64,000 bases of DNA from Candidatus Limnocylindrales bacterium (lineage in GTDB: Bacteria > Desulfobacterota > Binatia > UBA1149 > CAITLU01). Below the pieces are notes generated by a model, which saw only the letters and a program-made list of their open reading frames with translations, made no database searches and was not told the origin of the DNA. Below, in pieces: positions 33,257-41,615 of this stretch (the stretch's first letter is position 1; each line of letters opens with the position of its first letter). The translations under genes were made by a program, and so were the position numbers. The stretch spans positions 186,001-250,000 of the forward strand of contig DATNBU010000045.1 of the NCBI GenBank assembly GCA_035571835.1. The letters are read 5' to 3'.

Positions 33257-34609
33257 ATGTCGACAGCAACCGCCGAAACCTCCGTCCTTCCGATCGACTG
33301 GAACGAGATCACCGAGCACGCGACGAAGCTTCTCGGAGATTACATCCGCATCAATACGACGAATCCGCCGGGCGGCGAGGAAGCCGGCGCGGTGTTCCTG
33401 CGCGAGGCGCTCAAGCGCGAAGGGATCGAATCGAAATTCTACGACGCGGGCAGCGGCCGCGTGTCGATGTCCGCGCGCGTCCCGGCAACCGTCAATCGCG
33501 GCAACAAGCCGATCGTGCTGCTGTCGCATATCGACGTCGTGCCGGTGGAGCCCGAGCACTGGAAGATGGATCCGTTCTCGGGCGCTGTCGTCGAGAACGC
33601 GATCTGGGGACGCGGCGCGCTCGACATGAAAGGCATGGGGGTGATGGAGCTGCTGACGATGGTGCTCGCAAAGCGCCACGCCATCCCGCTCGATCGCGAC
33701 CTGGTCTTCGTTGCCGTCGCCGACGAGGAAGAGGGCGGCATCTACGGCGTGCATCATCTGGCCGAGCATCACGCCGACATCCTCGAGTCCGACTACGTCT
33801 TCAACGAAGGCGCCTACGGGTTCTGCGAGTTCATGGGCCGTGAAGCGAAGATCGTCGGCATTGCGCCGAGCGAGAAGAGCCCGTGCTGGCTGAAGCTCAA
33901 GGCGAAGGGAATGCCGGGCCATGCGTCGGTGCCGCATTCGAAGAACGCGCTCGTCAAGCTCGTCAAGGCGCTCGCGCGCGTCGAAGCAGCCGAGCGGCGC
34001 ATCGTGCTGACGCCCGCTGTCGAAGCGATGCTGCGTACTCTCGCGCAGAAAGGCTTTCTACCCGCCGATCTCGATCCTCGCGACGAAGGCGTCCTGACCA
34101 TGCTGACGTCGATGGATGCGCACCTGTCGGCGATCACGCACGACACCTGCAGCATCACGAGCGTTCATGCCGGACAGAAGATCAACGTGATTCCCGCGGG
34201 AGCGGAAGCGACGGTGGATTGCCGCCTGCTGCCGACGACCGATCCGCTCGAATTCGTCGCCGAAATCCGGCGCGTCGTTGACGATCCGGACGTCGAGGTC
34301 GAGATCGTCTACCAGCACGACTCCGGCATGTCGTCGATGGATACGCCGGTCGTGAGCATCGCCGCGCAGGTCATCCGCGAGAAGCTCGGCGAGGATGCGT
34401 TCCTGATGCCGCAGCTTTCACCGGGGTTCACCGATTCGCATGCGTACCGTGCGGCCGGCGGGCAGGCGTATGGCTTTACGCCGGCGTTGCTCACGCGCGA
34501 GGAGCTTACGACGATCCACGGGCACAACGAGCGGATCAGCGTCGCGAACCTGCGGTTGGGGACGGAGGTTCTGTTCGAGGTCGTGCGGAGGCTTGCGTCG
34601 CACGGCTGA
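33257..34609 (+). CDS. M20-family metallopeptidase
   Basis: A 450-residue di-zinc amidohydrolase or peptidase of the M20/ArgE/DapE group, cytoplasmic. Zinc ligands are in LLSHIDVVP (His), GRGALDMKG (bridging Asp), ADEEEGG (catalytic Glu pair) and the late GHNERI (His). GMPGHASVPHS is the lid-domain His motif. The ATG at 33257 is preferred over an in-frame start 15 codons earlier that adds a basic tail. Likely substrates are small N-acyl amino acids or dipeptides. It converges with a GNAT gene, and no operon partner is evident. Confidence 0.9.
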   Translation: MSTATAETSVLPIDWNEITEHATKLLGDYIRINTTNPPGGEEAGAVFLREALKREGIESKFYDAGSGRVSMSARVPATVNRGNKPIVLLSHIDVVPVEPEHWKMDPFSGAVVENAIWGRGALDMKGMGVMELLTMVLAKRHAIPLDRDLVFVAVADEEEGGIYGVHHLAEHHADILESDYVFNEGAYGFCEFMGREAKIVGIAPSEKSPCWLKLKAKGMPGHASVPHSKNALVKLVKALARVEAAERRIVLTPAVEAMLRTLAQKGFLPADLDPRDEGVLTMLTSMDAHLSAITHDTCSITSVHAGQKINVIPAGAEATVDCRLLPTTDPLEFVAEIRRVVDDPDVEVEIVYQHDSGMSSMDTPVVSIAAQVIREKLGEDAFLMPQLSPGFTDSHAYRAAGGQAYGFTPALLTREELTTIHGHNERISVANLRLGTEVLFEVVRRLASHG

Positions 34610-34643
34610 ACGCCGTCTCGATCTGCCGAATCGCGTATACGAG

Positions 34644-35153
34644 TCAGGGGCAGCGGTAGCGCATCGCCACTCTCGCGGCGGGATCGAGTCCGCGTGCGGT
34701 TTCGTCCCGAATGACTTCGAGAAGCTCCGGCGACAGCTCCGCTGGCGGAATCTCCTCAAATCCCATCCGTGAGTAGAACGGCATGTTCCACGGCACCGAC
34801 CGGAACGTCGTCAGCGTCAGTTCCTCGTAACCGCCCTTCACCGCCCATGCGCAGATCGTGCGGACGAGCGCCGCACCGATGCCGCGGCGACCGTGATCGG
34901 GATGAACGTCGATCTCGTTGAGATGCGGCATGCCGTCCGCGAGCATCTCGACGATCGCGAAGCCGACGGGAACGTCCTCTTCAAGCGCAACCCAGAGGCG
35001 ACCTTGCGCCTGCGCTGCGTGAAGGGCGTCAGGATGCGTGCTCTCGGTGAGGATCGACTCGGGCGCATGACCAATGAGCAGCCGCGCGGCGGCAAGCTCG
35101 ATCGCTGCAAAGCGACCGACATCCGAAGGTCGTGCGAGTTGGATCGTAAACAT
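34644..35153 (-). CDS. GNAT-family N-acetyltransferase
   Basis: A 169-residue GNAT protein. Motif A is NEIDVHPDHGRRGIGAALVRTICAWA (about 79-104), binding acetyl-CoA pyrophosphate; motif B is NMPFYSRMGFEEI. The N-terminal LARPSDVGRFAAIELAAA is typical. ATG at 35153 is used; a TTG 9 codons earlier (35180) is possible but has no ribosome-binding site at proper distance. It shares strand with the GFA protein gene upstream (30 bp gap), so the two may be co-transcribed. The substrate is unknown. Confidence 0.87.
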   Translation of the reverse strand: MFTIQLARPSDVGRFAAIELAAARLLIGHAPESILTESTHPDALHAAQAQGRLWVALEEDVPVGFAIVEMLADGMPHLNEIDVHPDHGRRGIGAALVRTICAWAVKGGYEELTLTTFRSVPWNMPFYSRMGFEEIPPAELSPELLEVIRDETARGLDPAARVAMRYRCP

Positions 35154-35183
35154 GCGCAGAGCAGAGCCGATTGTCCGCAACCT

Positions 35184-35591
35184 TCAACCGAGCGGAGGTC
35201 CTTCCTCGAAGTACGGCAGGTCGTCGGCAAGCTGGAGCCAGCCGAGTTTGTGGCTCATCCAGCTGTGCGCCATCGGCGGAAATCTCTCCGGGTCGTCGAG
35301 ACTGCAGGTCGTCACGTCGAGCGCATTGACGTAGCTCGCCAGCACGTACGTCAGCGGCGTGCCGCAGCGTCCGCAGAACGTCCGCGTGACATTCGGCGAC
35401 GAGTGAAACTCCACCGGTTTGCCGGAGGTGAATGAGAAACTTCCGGTACTGACGTGCAGCCACGGCACGACTGGTGCCGCCGAAGCCTTCCGGCAGGTGC
35501 GGCACAGGCATGTGCCGCTGCTCAGCGGATGGCCTTGAATACGATATCGGACGTCACCGCAGAGACATCCGCCTTCGACAGACTCACCCAT
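35184..35591 (-). CDS. GFA family (glutathione-dependent formaldehyde-activating-like) zinc protein
   Basis: A 135-residue zinc protein with the full Cys set: GGCLCGDVRY (residues about 8-17), CLCRTCRK (about 29-36) and FCGRCGTPL (about 73-81). Family members fold like GFA, first reported to join formaldehyde and glutathione; most homologues have no proven activity. It is followed by the GNAT gene and preceded by a frameshifted small gene on the same strand (26 bp gap). Confidence 0.9.
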   Translation of the reverse strand: MGESVEGGCLCGDVRYRIQGHPLSSGTCLCRTCRKASAAPVVPWLHVSTGSFSFTSGKPVEFHSSPNVTRTFCGRCGTPLTYVLASYVNALDVTTCSLDDPERFPPMAHSWMSHKLGWLQLADDLPYFEEGPPLG

Positions 35592-35617
35592 GCGTCACCT
35601 CGCTGGCGTCGATCACC

Positions 35618-35960
35618 TCAATCTGACCAGTCATTCTCGGAACCCGATGCGACAAAGCCTGCTTGCCGGATGGATTCGAGAACATCGTCGGGCGACCGCC
35701 ATGTGTAGAAGAACAACCTCGGGACTACCGTGCGCCGATTGTGATGAATCTCGAGGCCCCATGACAGGTAGCGTATCCTTACGAAGCGTTTGAGCGAGGT
35801 CACTTCGTTCGGCCGGAACGAGACCTCGCCGGTTTCGGCGCTGATCCGGAGCTCATTCGACGACGCAAAGAGCCGGGCGCGGCCCCATCTGGCAATGACG
35901 TGACTGCGCCCGCCGGCTGCGAGCCCTTTTTGCGATCGCTTCGAGATGGGGCAGCGTCAT
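35618..35960 (-). pseudogene. Small conserved-looking gene broken by one-base frameshift
   Basis: From ATG at 35960 the frame codes 36 residues and stops at 35853. Dropping one A from the A5 run (35927-35931) gives a single open frame of about 113 residues down to 35618 that reads sensibly throughout (AIAKGLAAGG, VIARWGRARLFASS, ISAETGEVSFRPNEVTSLKRF, FYTWRSPDDVLESI). The start overlaps the upstream membrane gene's TGA (ATGA), which supports a real gene. Either a homopolymer read error or a recent mutation. The intact product resembles a bacterial PH-like or YcxB-like C-terminal module, but I cannot name it. Confidence 0.7.
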
Positions 35961-36466
35961 GATCTCCCGGCTATCGCGCGCCGCACACCGAGGCTTGCCC
36001 ACACCAGCAGCGAAATGCCAGCCAGCGCGAACTTGACCGAAGCAAACGTGCCGGCTCGCATGCCGTATGTGGAAGTGTCGCCGCCCGACACGATCTGAAT
36101 CAACGAATAGTTCTCGAGCGCGTCCGCGAGGCCTGCAACGATGGAGCCTGCAGCAACCAGTTCGACGAGCCGCCGGAGCCGCGGCTCGAGACTCACGGAA
36201 GTCAGCAGCAGACCGACGCACAGCACGCCGGCGTAGGCGAGCATGAACAGATAGTCGAGCCCGAGACTCAACATTGCGGACTCCCGACCTTTCGCGCCCC
36301 ACTCTTCGAGTATCGCGGAGCACGATTCAGCAAAACCGCAGAACTCGAATGATACGATTCCGTGCGGGGAGTGCACCGTTCTCAGATCGACGTCGATTTT
36401 CCCCATCGCAATGGCTGTTGGTACAAACAGTGTTGTGAGGATCCAGAACGATTGCTTCAACGTCAT
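35957..36466 (-). CDS. Small integral membrane protein, unknown
   Basis: A 169-residue protein with an N-terminal hydrophobic segment (FWILTTLFVPTAIAMG), a soluble loop with two Cys (FCGFAESCSA) and three further membrane segments (YLFMLAYAGVLCVGLLL, VAAGSIVAGLADAL, FALAGISLLVWASLG). It resembles no family I can name. ATG at 36466 is given; TTG at 36472 lies 5 bases after AAGGAG and may be the real start. Its stop overlaps the start of the frameshifted gene downstream, and a second small membrane gene lies 17-22 bp upstream, suggesting a four- to five-gene unit ending with GFA and GNAT. Confidence 0.65.
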   Translation of the reverse strand: MTLKQSFWILTTLFVPTAIAMGKIDVDLRTVHSPHGIVSFEFCGFAESCSAILEEWGAKGRESAMLSLGLDYLFMLAYAGVLCVGLLLTSVSLEPRLRRLVELVAAGSIVAGLADALENYSLIQIVSGGDTSTYGMRAGTFASVKFALAGISLLVWASLGVRRAIAGRS

Positions 36467-36488
36467 GTGCAAGCCCGCTCCTTGTTGC

Positions 36489-36908
36489 TTATGTCTTCGA
36501 CCGCTCCATGCGTATCGCGACGTTGCGCGAGACTGCTGCGGTGATCACCACGGCGAGTACGGTGATCGAGACCTGGATGATACCCCGCAACCAGTAGTCC
36601 GGAGTGTCAATCCACATGTCGTGCCCGATCGGAAGCCCCGTGAATGTTCCATACACGGTGACGAGAACGATGGGCGGTACGGCGAGCCACAGTCCGTTCG
36701 TCAAAGCCTCGCGTGCAGTACGGGACACAATGCCGGCGGCAACTATCGCGGCGAGAATCGGAAGAAGGTAAGCCAACCACCACACGATTGGTACGTGTCG
36801 CATTTCCGGAAGCCGAGGGATGATCCCCAGGCGATAGATCAACTCGGACGCCACCCAGGCGGAGATTCCGAGCGCCGCGAGTGTAAGAGATTTGCCAGAG
36901 TGTCTCAT
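36489..36908 (-). CDS. Small integral membrane protein (4 segments), unknown
   Basis: A 139-residue protein with four clear hydrophobic segments: LTLAALGISAWVASELIY, IVWWLAYLLPILAAIVAAGIV, LWLAVPPIVLVTVYGTF and IIQVSITVLAVVITAAV. It ends in a basic tail RNVAIRMERSK. No catalytic motif is visible. It is first of a run of same-strand genes with short gaps. The base composition of this stretch (36.3-37.0 kb) is slightly less GC-rich than its neighbours, which may hint at later acquisition. Confidence 0.6.
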   Translation of the reverse strand: MRHSGKSLTLAALGISAWVASELIYRLGIIPRLPEMRHVPIVWWLAYLLPILAAIVAAGIVSRTAREALTNGLWLAVPPIVLVTVYGTFTGLPIGHDMWIDTPDYWLRGIIQVSITVLAVVITAAVSRNVAIRMERSKT

Positions 36909-37043
36909 CGCCGAATCAGTTCATGCGAGGGGAGAGAAGAAAAACCGTTTCGTATCCGATGGCCGAGCTTCAGCATAGAGGCTGCACGGCGGAGCGGGCG
37001 CGACTCTTCGCGTCGCTTCCTCGGAATCAGCGTACCCGCTCCT

Positions 37044-37358
37044 CTACTGCTCCTCGCGACGCCAGCGTTCGAAGTCGCGGGCTCCATGAATGAACGCAAG
37101 AATCGTGATCCTGGTCTCGGCTACGCGATAGAGCAGCCGGTAGGCGTAGACGAAAGTTTCCCGAACCAAGGGGTCGTTAATTTCGGGAACGATCCGACCG
37201 CGCTCGCTCAACGTGGAGAGTGAACCTGCGGCCTCCAACGTCCGGTGGGCGATTGACTGCGCGCCGCTTGGCGAATCCTTTGCGACGTGTGCGAGTACTT
37301 CTTCCAGCTCACGTTGCGCGCTCTGCGACCAGACTACTGGCCTTGGCCGAGTTGCCAT
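37044..37358 (-). CDS. RelE/ParE-family toxin
   Basis: A 104-residue toxin of the ParE/RelE superfamily. VWSQSAQRELEEVLAHVAKDSP at the N-terminus, GRIVPEI, VYAYRLLYRV and ITILAFIHGARDFERW at the end are the standard ParE layout. ParE toxins poison gyrase and RelE toxins cleave mRNA on the ribosome; ParE fits better because of the YRLLYRV and late Phe-Ile-His segments. The start overlaps the antitoxin gene by 25 bases, so it is translated from the same message. The system is plasmid- or chromosome-stabilising in relatives. Confidence 0.88.
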   Translation of the reverse strand: MATRPRPVVWSQSAQRELEEVLAHVAKDSPSGAQSIAHRTLEAAGSLSTLSERGRIVPEINDPLVRETFVYAYRLLYRVAETRITILAFIHGARDFERWRREEQ

Positions 37359-37531
37359 TTGCGGCGCAAGGCATCGGCCACTTCGGCGTGAGGAATGACC
37401 CGCCCCGCCTCCGCGTCCGCAAGGCCCGTCTCGACGGCCTGAATTACGTGCAAGTGATAGAGGACCTCTTCCAGCGTACAGTCTTCCGGAAGGCGGTCGA
37501 GAAGATCACGGACAGCCTGTTTCGTCTGCAT
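37334..37531 (-). CDS. Antitoxin of the ParE-type toxin
   Basis: A 65-residue acidic protein (VRDLLDRLPEDCTLEEVLYHLHVI, then a C-terminal region with ADAEAGRVIPHAEV typical of the toxin-wrapping tail). The LDRLPEDCTLEEVLYHL pattern matches short antitoxins that pair with ParE/RelE toxins. ATG at 37531 is followed by the toxin start 25 bases before its own stop. The short palindrome AGGT-CTC-ACCT at 37535-37545, just ahead of the ATG, is a likely binding site for autoregulation. Confidence 0.8.
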   Translation of the reverse strand: MQTKQAVRDLLDRLPEDCTLEEVLYHLHVIQAVETGLADAEAGRVIPHAEVADALRRKWQLGQGQ

Positions 37532-37534
37532 TGT

Positions 37535-37545
37535 AGGTCTCACCT
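37535..37545. promoter_or_regulatory. Palindrome upstream of antitoxin gene
   Basis: AGGT-CTC-ACCT, flanked by TTGT and ACAA, sits 4 bases before the antitoxin start codon on the minus strand. Position and symmetry suit an autoregulatory operator of a toxin-antitoxin pair. Evidence is pattern only. Confidence 0.35.
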
Positions 37546-37718
37546 CAACAATACGAACTCTACTCCCAAACTCGCCCGGCGGTAAATGATATAGAGAGAC
37601 TGACGTTGTGCTGAGTAGCCGGCCAGAAGACCACCTGTCCCGCTCCCACCGCCCGAATTGGCCCTTGCCGCCGGCCTTCAATCCTCCACAATGCCCCGTC
37701 GACCAGGAGGAACAGCGC

Positions 37719-38180
37719 ATGTCCGAACTCAGATCCGCCGCCGCCACGCATCCTATGACCGACGTCGTCCGCGGCGCCATCGTCGGCGCACCGCTCGCGG
37801 CGCTTCTCGGCATGGAGCTCGTCGATGTCGAAGACGATGCGGTCCGCGTGCGCCTCCCGTTCCGCCCCGAAGTCACGACCATCGGCGACCTCGTCCATGG
37901 CGGCGCAATCTCCGCGCTCGTCGATGTCTCGGCAACGGCTGCAGCATGGACTCGCGCCGATCTCGCGCGCTCGCCGCGCGGCACGACGATCGGCTTCAGC
38001 CTGAACTTCCTGCAGGGCGCGGTCGCAACCGACCTCGTCGCGGCGGCCCGCATCATCCAGCGCGGCCGCTCGGTCCAGGTCTGCGAAGTCGACGTGCGAA
38101 ACGCGGCGGGCGACGCGGTCGCGCGTGCGATGGTCACCTACAAGCTCGATCACAAAGCCGAGGTCCGCTCGGCAACCTGA
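37719..38180 (+). CDS. PaaI-type hotdog-fold thioesterase
   Basis: A 153-residue hotdog protein hydrolysing acyl- or aryl-CoA thioesters. Signature HGGAISALVDVSATAAAW (about 66-83) holds the active-site loop, with GTTIGFSLNFLQGA later and AMVTYKLDHK at the end. ATG at 37719 has AGGAGG 8 bases upstream; the longer frame upstream has a different composition. It converges with recQ and is divergent from the toxin-antitoxin pair. Confidence 0.9.
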   Translation: MSELRSAAATHPMTDVVRGAIVGAPLAALLGMELVDVEDDAVRVRLPFRPEVTTIGDLVHGGAISALVDVSATAAAWTRADLARSPRGTTIGFSLNFLQGAVATDLVAAARIIQRGRSVQVCEVDVRNAAGDAVARAMVTYKLDHKAEVRSAT

Positions 38181-38182
38181 CG

Positions 38183-40075
38183 TCAGCCGGACAGAGTCGC
38201 CGCGTACTCTCGAATCGCATCGAGAAACGCATCGCCGAATCGCTCGAGCTTGACCTCGCCGACACCAGTGATCGCCGACAGCGCATCGCGCGACGTCGGC
38301 ACGTCGCGCGCCATCTCGCGCAGCGTGACGTCGCCGAAGACGATATACGCCGGCACCGCCAGCTTGTCGGCGATCTCGCGCCGCAGCGTGCGCAGAATCT
38401 CGAACAGCGTCTCGTCGCAGACGATGTCGCCGGCGCGTCCCTTCGGCGTGCGCGGTGCGGACGCATCTCCCGAGCTTTTGCCGGCGCGCGTGCTTCGCTC
38501 CGGAAGCTGCGCAAGCATCACCTGGCTGCGCGAGCGAAGCACTTCGATGCCTTCTTCGGTGACGTCGACGGTCGGAAACTCGCCGGTCGACGAGCGCAGA
38601 TAGCCGAGCCGCAGAAGCTCGCGCCCGATCGACTGCCATTCGCCGCGCGTGTGCTCTTTCCCGATGCCCCACGTCGTGAGCTTTTCGTGTCCCCAGCGGC
38701 GGATGCGCTCGGTGTCGCCGCCGGTCAGCACTTCCGCGTGATGCGCGAGGCCAAACGTCGCATCGCCGCGAAACCCGGCCACACGGGCGCGGATGACCGT
38801 GCTCAGGAACTTCTGCGCGGCAACTGTTCCGTCTCGCAACTCGCGCGGGACGAGGCAGTTGTCGCACGCACCGCAACCCTCGGCAGCGGACGGATCGCCG
38901 AAGTACGCGAGCAGGGAATGGCGGCGGCAAGACGTCGTCTCGGAGTACTCGATCATCTGCCGGAGCTGGCGCTCGGCGATGCGCCGTTGCGCCGGATCGG
39001 AGATGTCGTCGAGGAAACCGATCTGCTTGGCGGCGTCGGATGCGCGGAAGAGCAGCAGGCATTCGGCGGGAAGACCGTCGCGGCCGGCGCGGCCCGTCTC
39101 CTGATAGTAACCTTCGACGTTCTTCGGAAGGTCGTGGTGCACGACGAAGCGGACGTTCGGCTTGTGCACGCCCATGCCGAACGCAATCGTCGCGCAGATG
39201 ACGCGTGCTTCGTCGCGAAGAAATGCTTCCTGGTTGCGCGAGCGCTGCTTGTCAGTGAGCCCCGCGTGATAGGGCCGTGCGGCGATCCCGTGACCCGACA
39301 GATGCTCGGCGAGCGACTCGCAGGTCTTGCGGCTCTGGCAGTAGACGATGCCGCTGTCGTGCGGACGCTCGCGAAGAAACGCGAGCACCTGCGCCGACGG
39401 CTTCTCCTTGTCGGCGACGCGGTACGTGAGGTTCGCGCGGTTGAAGCTCGCGACGAAGATCGCCGGATCGCGAAGCTTGAGCTGCGCGAGGATGTCCTCG
39501 CGGACGCGTTCGGTCGCCGTTGCAGTCAGTGCGAGAAACGGGACCTGCGGAAGCATCTTGCGAAGCTCGGCAAGACGCCGGTACTCGGGACGGAAATCGT
39601 GGCCCCACTCCGAGATGCAGTGCGCTTCGTCGACGGCCACGGCGCCGACGTTCCATTCGCGCAGGCGTTCAAAGAACGAGCCGGCAAACAGCCGTTCGGG
39701 CGCTACATAAAGCAGCCGCCAGCGGCCGGCGAACAGCTCGCGAAGCCGCGAGCGCGCTTCGGCTTCGTCGAGCGTCGAGTTGAGGAACGTTGCGGCGACG
39801 CCCATCGCTTCCAGCGAATCGACCTGGTCTTTCATCAGCGCGATGAGCGGAGAGATGACGATCGTCAGGCCGGGCCGCAGCAGGGCCGGAAGCTGGTAGC
39901 ACAGCGACTTGCCGGCGCCGGTCGGAAGAAGCGCGAGGACGTCGCGTCCGGCGAGCGTCGCGGCGACGATCTCCTCCTGGAGCGGGCGGAATCTCTCGTA
40001 GCCGAAGACCTGCTTCAGCGCGTCATGAAGTCGTCCGGAGCCCTCGGCGACGATCTCCGGCGCGGCAGTCAGCAT
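38183..40075 (-). CDS. recQ: ATP-dependent DNA helicase RecQ
   Basis: A 630-residue 3'-5' helicase for recombination and repair. Motif order is FRPLQEEIV (motif 0), LLPTGAGKSLCYQ (Walker A), VDEAHCISEWGHDFRPEY (DEAH and the aromatic-rich loop), TATATERV, FGMGVHKPNVRFVVHHDLP, and QETGRAGRDG (motif VI). The zinc site (CRRHSLLAYFGD, then CGACDNC) and RQC winged helix follow, and an HRDC domain ends the protein (AITGVGEVKLERFGDAFL). ATG at 40075 is used, with TTG at 40084 as alternative. The length is typical of bacterial RecQ with one HRDC. Confidence 0.96.
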   Translation of the reverse strand: MLTAAPEIVAEGSGRLHDALKQVFGYERFRPLQEEIVAATLAGRDVLALLPTGAGKSLCYQLPALLRPGLTIVISPLIALMKDQVDSLEAMGVAATFLNSTLDEAEARSRLRELFAGRWRLLYVAPERLFAGSFFERLREWNVGAVAVDEAHCISEWGHDFRPEYRRLAELRKMLPQVPFLALTATATERVREDILAQLKLRDPAIFVASFNRANLTYRVADKEKPSAQVLAFLRERPHDSGIVYCQSRKTCESLAEHLSGHGIAARPYHAGLTDKQRSRNQEAFLRDEARVICATIAFGMGVHKPNVRFVVHHDLPKNVEGYYQETGRAGRDGLPAECLLLFRASDAAKQIGFLDDISDPAQRRIAERQLRQMIEYSETTSCRRHSLLAYFGDPSAAEGCGACDNCLVPRELRDGTVAAQKFLSTVIRARVAGFRGDATFGLAHHAEVLTGGDTERIRRWGHEKLTTWGIGKEHTRGEWQSIGRELLRLGYLRSSTGEFPTVDVTEEGIEVLRSRSQVMLAQLPERSTRAGKSSGDASAPRTPKGRAGDIVCDETLFEILRTLRREIADKLAVPAYIVFGDVTLREMARDVPTSRDALSAITGVGEVKLERFGDAFLDAIREYAATLSG

Positions 40076-40301
40076 CGCGCGCAACTACCACGTTGACGGG
40101 GCAGCCGCGATGCCATCGAAGGAATGAATGGCGACGGCGCACCGCGCGATGTGCACAATTCTTCGGCCCGGACAGGTGCAGAAGTATTCCTGGCTCTTCG
40201 GCCAGCTGTTCCCGCAATGCGCAAAAGCTCAGGGGAGGGCGGCTCGTACTGGCATCGAAAGGGCCGCATAGTAGCTGCGAGCGGGAGATCCGCGACACGG
40301 A

Positions 40302-41000
40302 ATGAACGTACTGTTCGTGCATGGCTTCGGGGGAGCAAAAGGGCGAGTGGAACGCGCCCTTGCGGACGCGGCGCGCGGCGGGCCGCACTACCTGCTGTCG
40401 GTTCGCTGGCCGAGCGGCGACCTGCGCGAGATGCGGGCGAGGGCCGTCGTCGAAGTGGCGAGGAAAGTCGCCGAGCACAAAAGCATCTCGAAAGGTCTGA
40501 TGCAGGCGGCGATGTTCGGCAGCCAGCAGGCATCCGATGCGTGGGCGCAGGCCGTTGCGAACGTGCCGGCGGGCGCGGCCGAACTGGCCAAGGCACTCGA
40601 GATGTCGCACTCGACGGGCCGGCCTGTGTCGCTGATCGCGTTCAGTCTCGGGTGCCGCGTCGTTCTTTATGCGATGCGCGCCGGTGTGATTCCGCCGGGA
40701 AGCGTCGAGCGCGTTGTGTTTGCCGGGTCGGCCGCGCCGGCGTCGGCCTTCGATGTGCTGCCGCCGGTGATCGAAAGCGGGACCGGCGTCACGCACGTGT
40801 TCTCGCGACGCGATGCGATCCTCGACCGGCTTTATCCGCTCGGGAAAGACACGGCGCGGCCGTCCGGCCGCGAGCCGCTGGAAATCCCGGGGGTCGAGAA
40901 CCTCGAGGTCGACGTCGGACATCGAAGTTATGCGTCGATCGCGGGAACGCTGTGGGGTCTTGCGCTGTCGCCTGGCAGCCGCCCGGTCATCTCGCTGTAG
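40302..41000 (+). CDS. DUF726-like alpha/beta hydrolase-fold protein
   Basis: A 232-residue protein with an N-terminal NVLFVHGFGGAKG strand-loop, a helical insert, and a nucleophile elbow AFSLGCRVVLYAM (about 111-123, Ser about 113), followed by FAGSAAPAS and a late GHRSY that could give the catalytic His. This matches DUF726 (TMCO4-like) hydrolase-fold proteins of unknown substrate. The 217 bp upstream to recQ hold no other feature I can identify. No signal peptide. Confidence 0.75.
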   Translation: MNVLFVHGFGGAKGRVERALADAARGGPHYLLSVRWPSGDLREMRARAVVEVARKVAEHKSISKGLMQAAMFGSQQASDAWAQAVANVPAGAAELAKALEMSHSTGRPVSLIAFSLGCRVVLYAMRAGVIPPGSVERVVFAGSAAPASAFDVLPPVIESGTGVTHVFSRRDAILDRLYPLGKDTARPSGREPLEIPGVENLEVDVGHRSYASIAGTLWGLALSPGSRPVISL

Positions 41001-41041
41001 ACCGGCGCGACCTTATCTCGCCACCCGCGAGATCATTGAAG

Positions 41042-41074
41042 AAATAAAAATGTACCTGTCCCCATTTTATTTTT
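41042..41074. repeat. AT-rich imperfect palindrome, REP-like element
   Basis: AAATAAAAATG and CATTTTATTT arms flank TACCTGTCCC. The 33 bases stand out sharply from the GC-rich surroundings. The form (A/T-run, GGGGACAGGTAC core, T/A-run) resembles short repeats that in many environmental genomes accompany IS200-like REP-associated transposases. Here it lies at the end of the helical-repeat gene and supplies its last Lys codon and TAA stop. It may double as a terminator. Confidence 0.55.
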
Positions 41075-41615
41075 CCTCGGTGTCTTCGGTGGCTTCGCGC
41101 ACGGCTTGGCCGGTGTCGTGGGCGGCGTCGCGAGTGGCGTCGGCGGCGTCGTGCGCGCCTTCGCGGATGGCGTGGCCGGTTTCGTGGGCGGCATCGCGAG
41201 TGGCATCGGCTGCGTCGTGGGCACCCTCGCGGACGGCATGGCCGGTTTCGCGTGCGGCCTGGCGCGTTCGCTGGGCGGCGTGACGGGACTCGGCAGCGGC
41301 GCGGCGGGCAGCGCGCCTTGTCGCACGGGCTGCACGCCTTGCTTCTCGACGTGTTGCCCGGGCTGCGCGCCGTGCCGCCCGAGCGGTGCTGTCGACCGCA
41401 TGCTCGGCGGTATCTGCGGCCGCGTGCCCGACGGCCCGTGCCGCGTCGCCTGTTGCGTGAGCGGCATCGCGCCACGGATGATCCGAACCTTGTGCTTCGG
41501 CAGAACCCGCCGGGCCGAATGGGAAAGTAATGGTCGCGGCCAGAACCGAGGCGGCCAGCGCCGGGCAGCGGCGGAGAATCGATCGGCTGGTCGTAGGGAA
41601 GCTCGTTGTGTTCAT
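41067..41615 (-). CDS. Exported Ala/Arg/His-rich helical repeat protein (LEA/apolipoprotein-like)
   Basis: A 182-residue protein with a signal peptide (AASVLAATITFPFG, cleavage near SAEA). The mature part has low complexity and strongly amphipathic helix: an Arg/Ala block (about 75-122) with RRAARATRR units, then two near-identical 22-residue units (ETGHAVREGAHDAADATRDAAH, residues 123-166) and a partial third. The 11-mer phase (AADATRDAAHE) is like late-embryogenesis-abundant and group-3 stress proteins. A periplasmic stress or nucleic-acid/membrane-binding role is possible. The reverse strand also has a long open frame, but that is a product of the repeat. The stop lies in the AT-rich element. 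Confidence 0.65.
   Translation of the reverse strand: MNTTSFPTTSRSILRRCPALAASVLAATITFPFGPAGSAEAQGSDHPWRDAAHATGDAARAVGHAAADTAEHAVDSTARAARRAARATRREARRAARATRRAARRAAAESRHAAQRTRQAARETGHAVREGAHDAADATRDAAHETGHAIREGAHDAADATRDAAHDTGQAVREATEDTEEK
41085..41249. repeat. 66-bp tandem repeats
   Basis: Two copies of a 66-bp unit (41118-41249) plus a partial third (41085-41117) encode the 22-residue helical repeats. The near-identity of copies suggests recent duplication or homogenisation. Confidence 0.8.
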
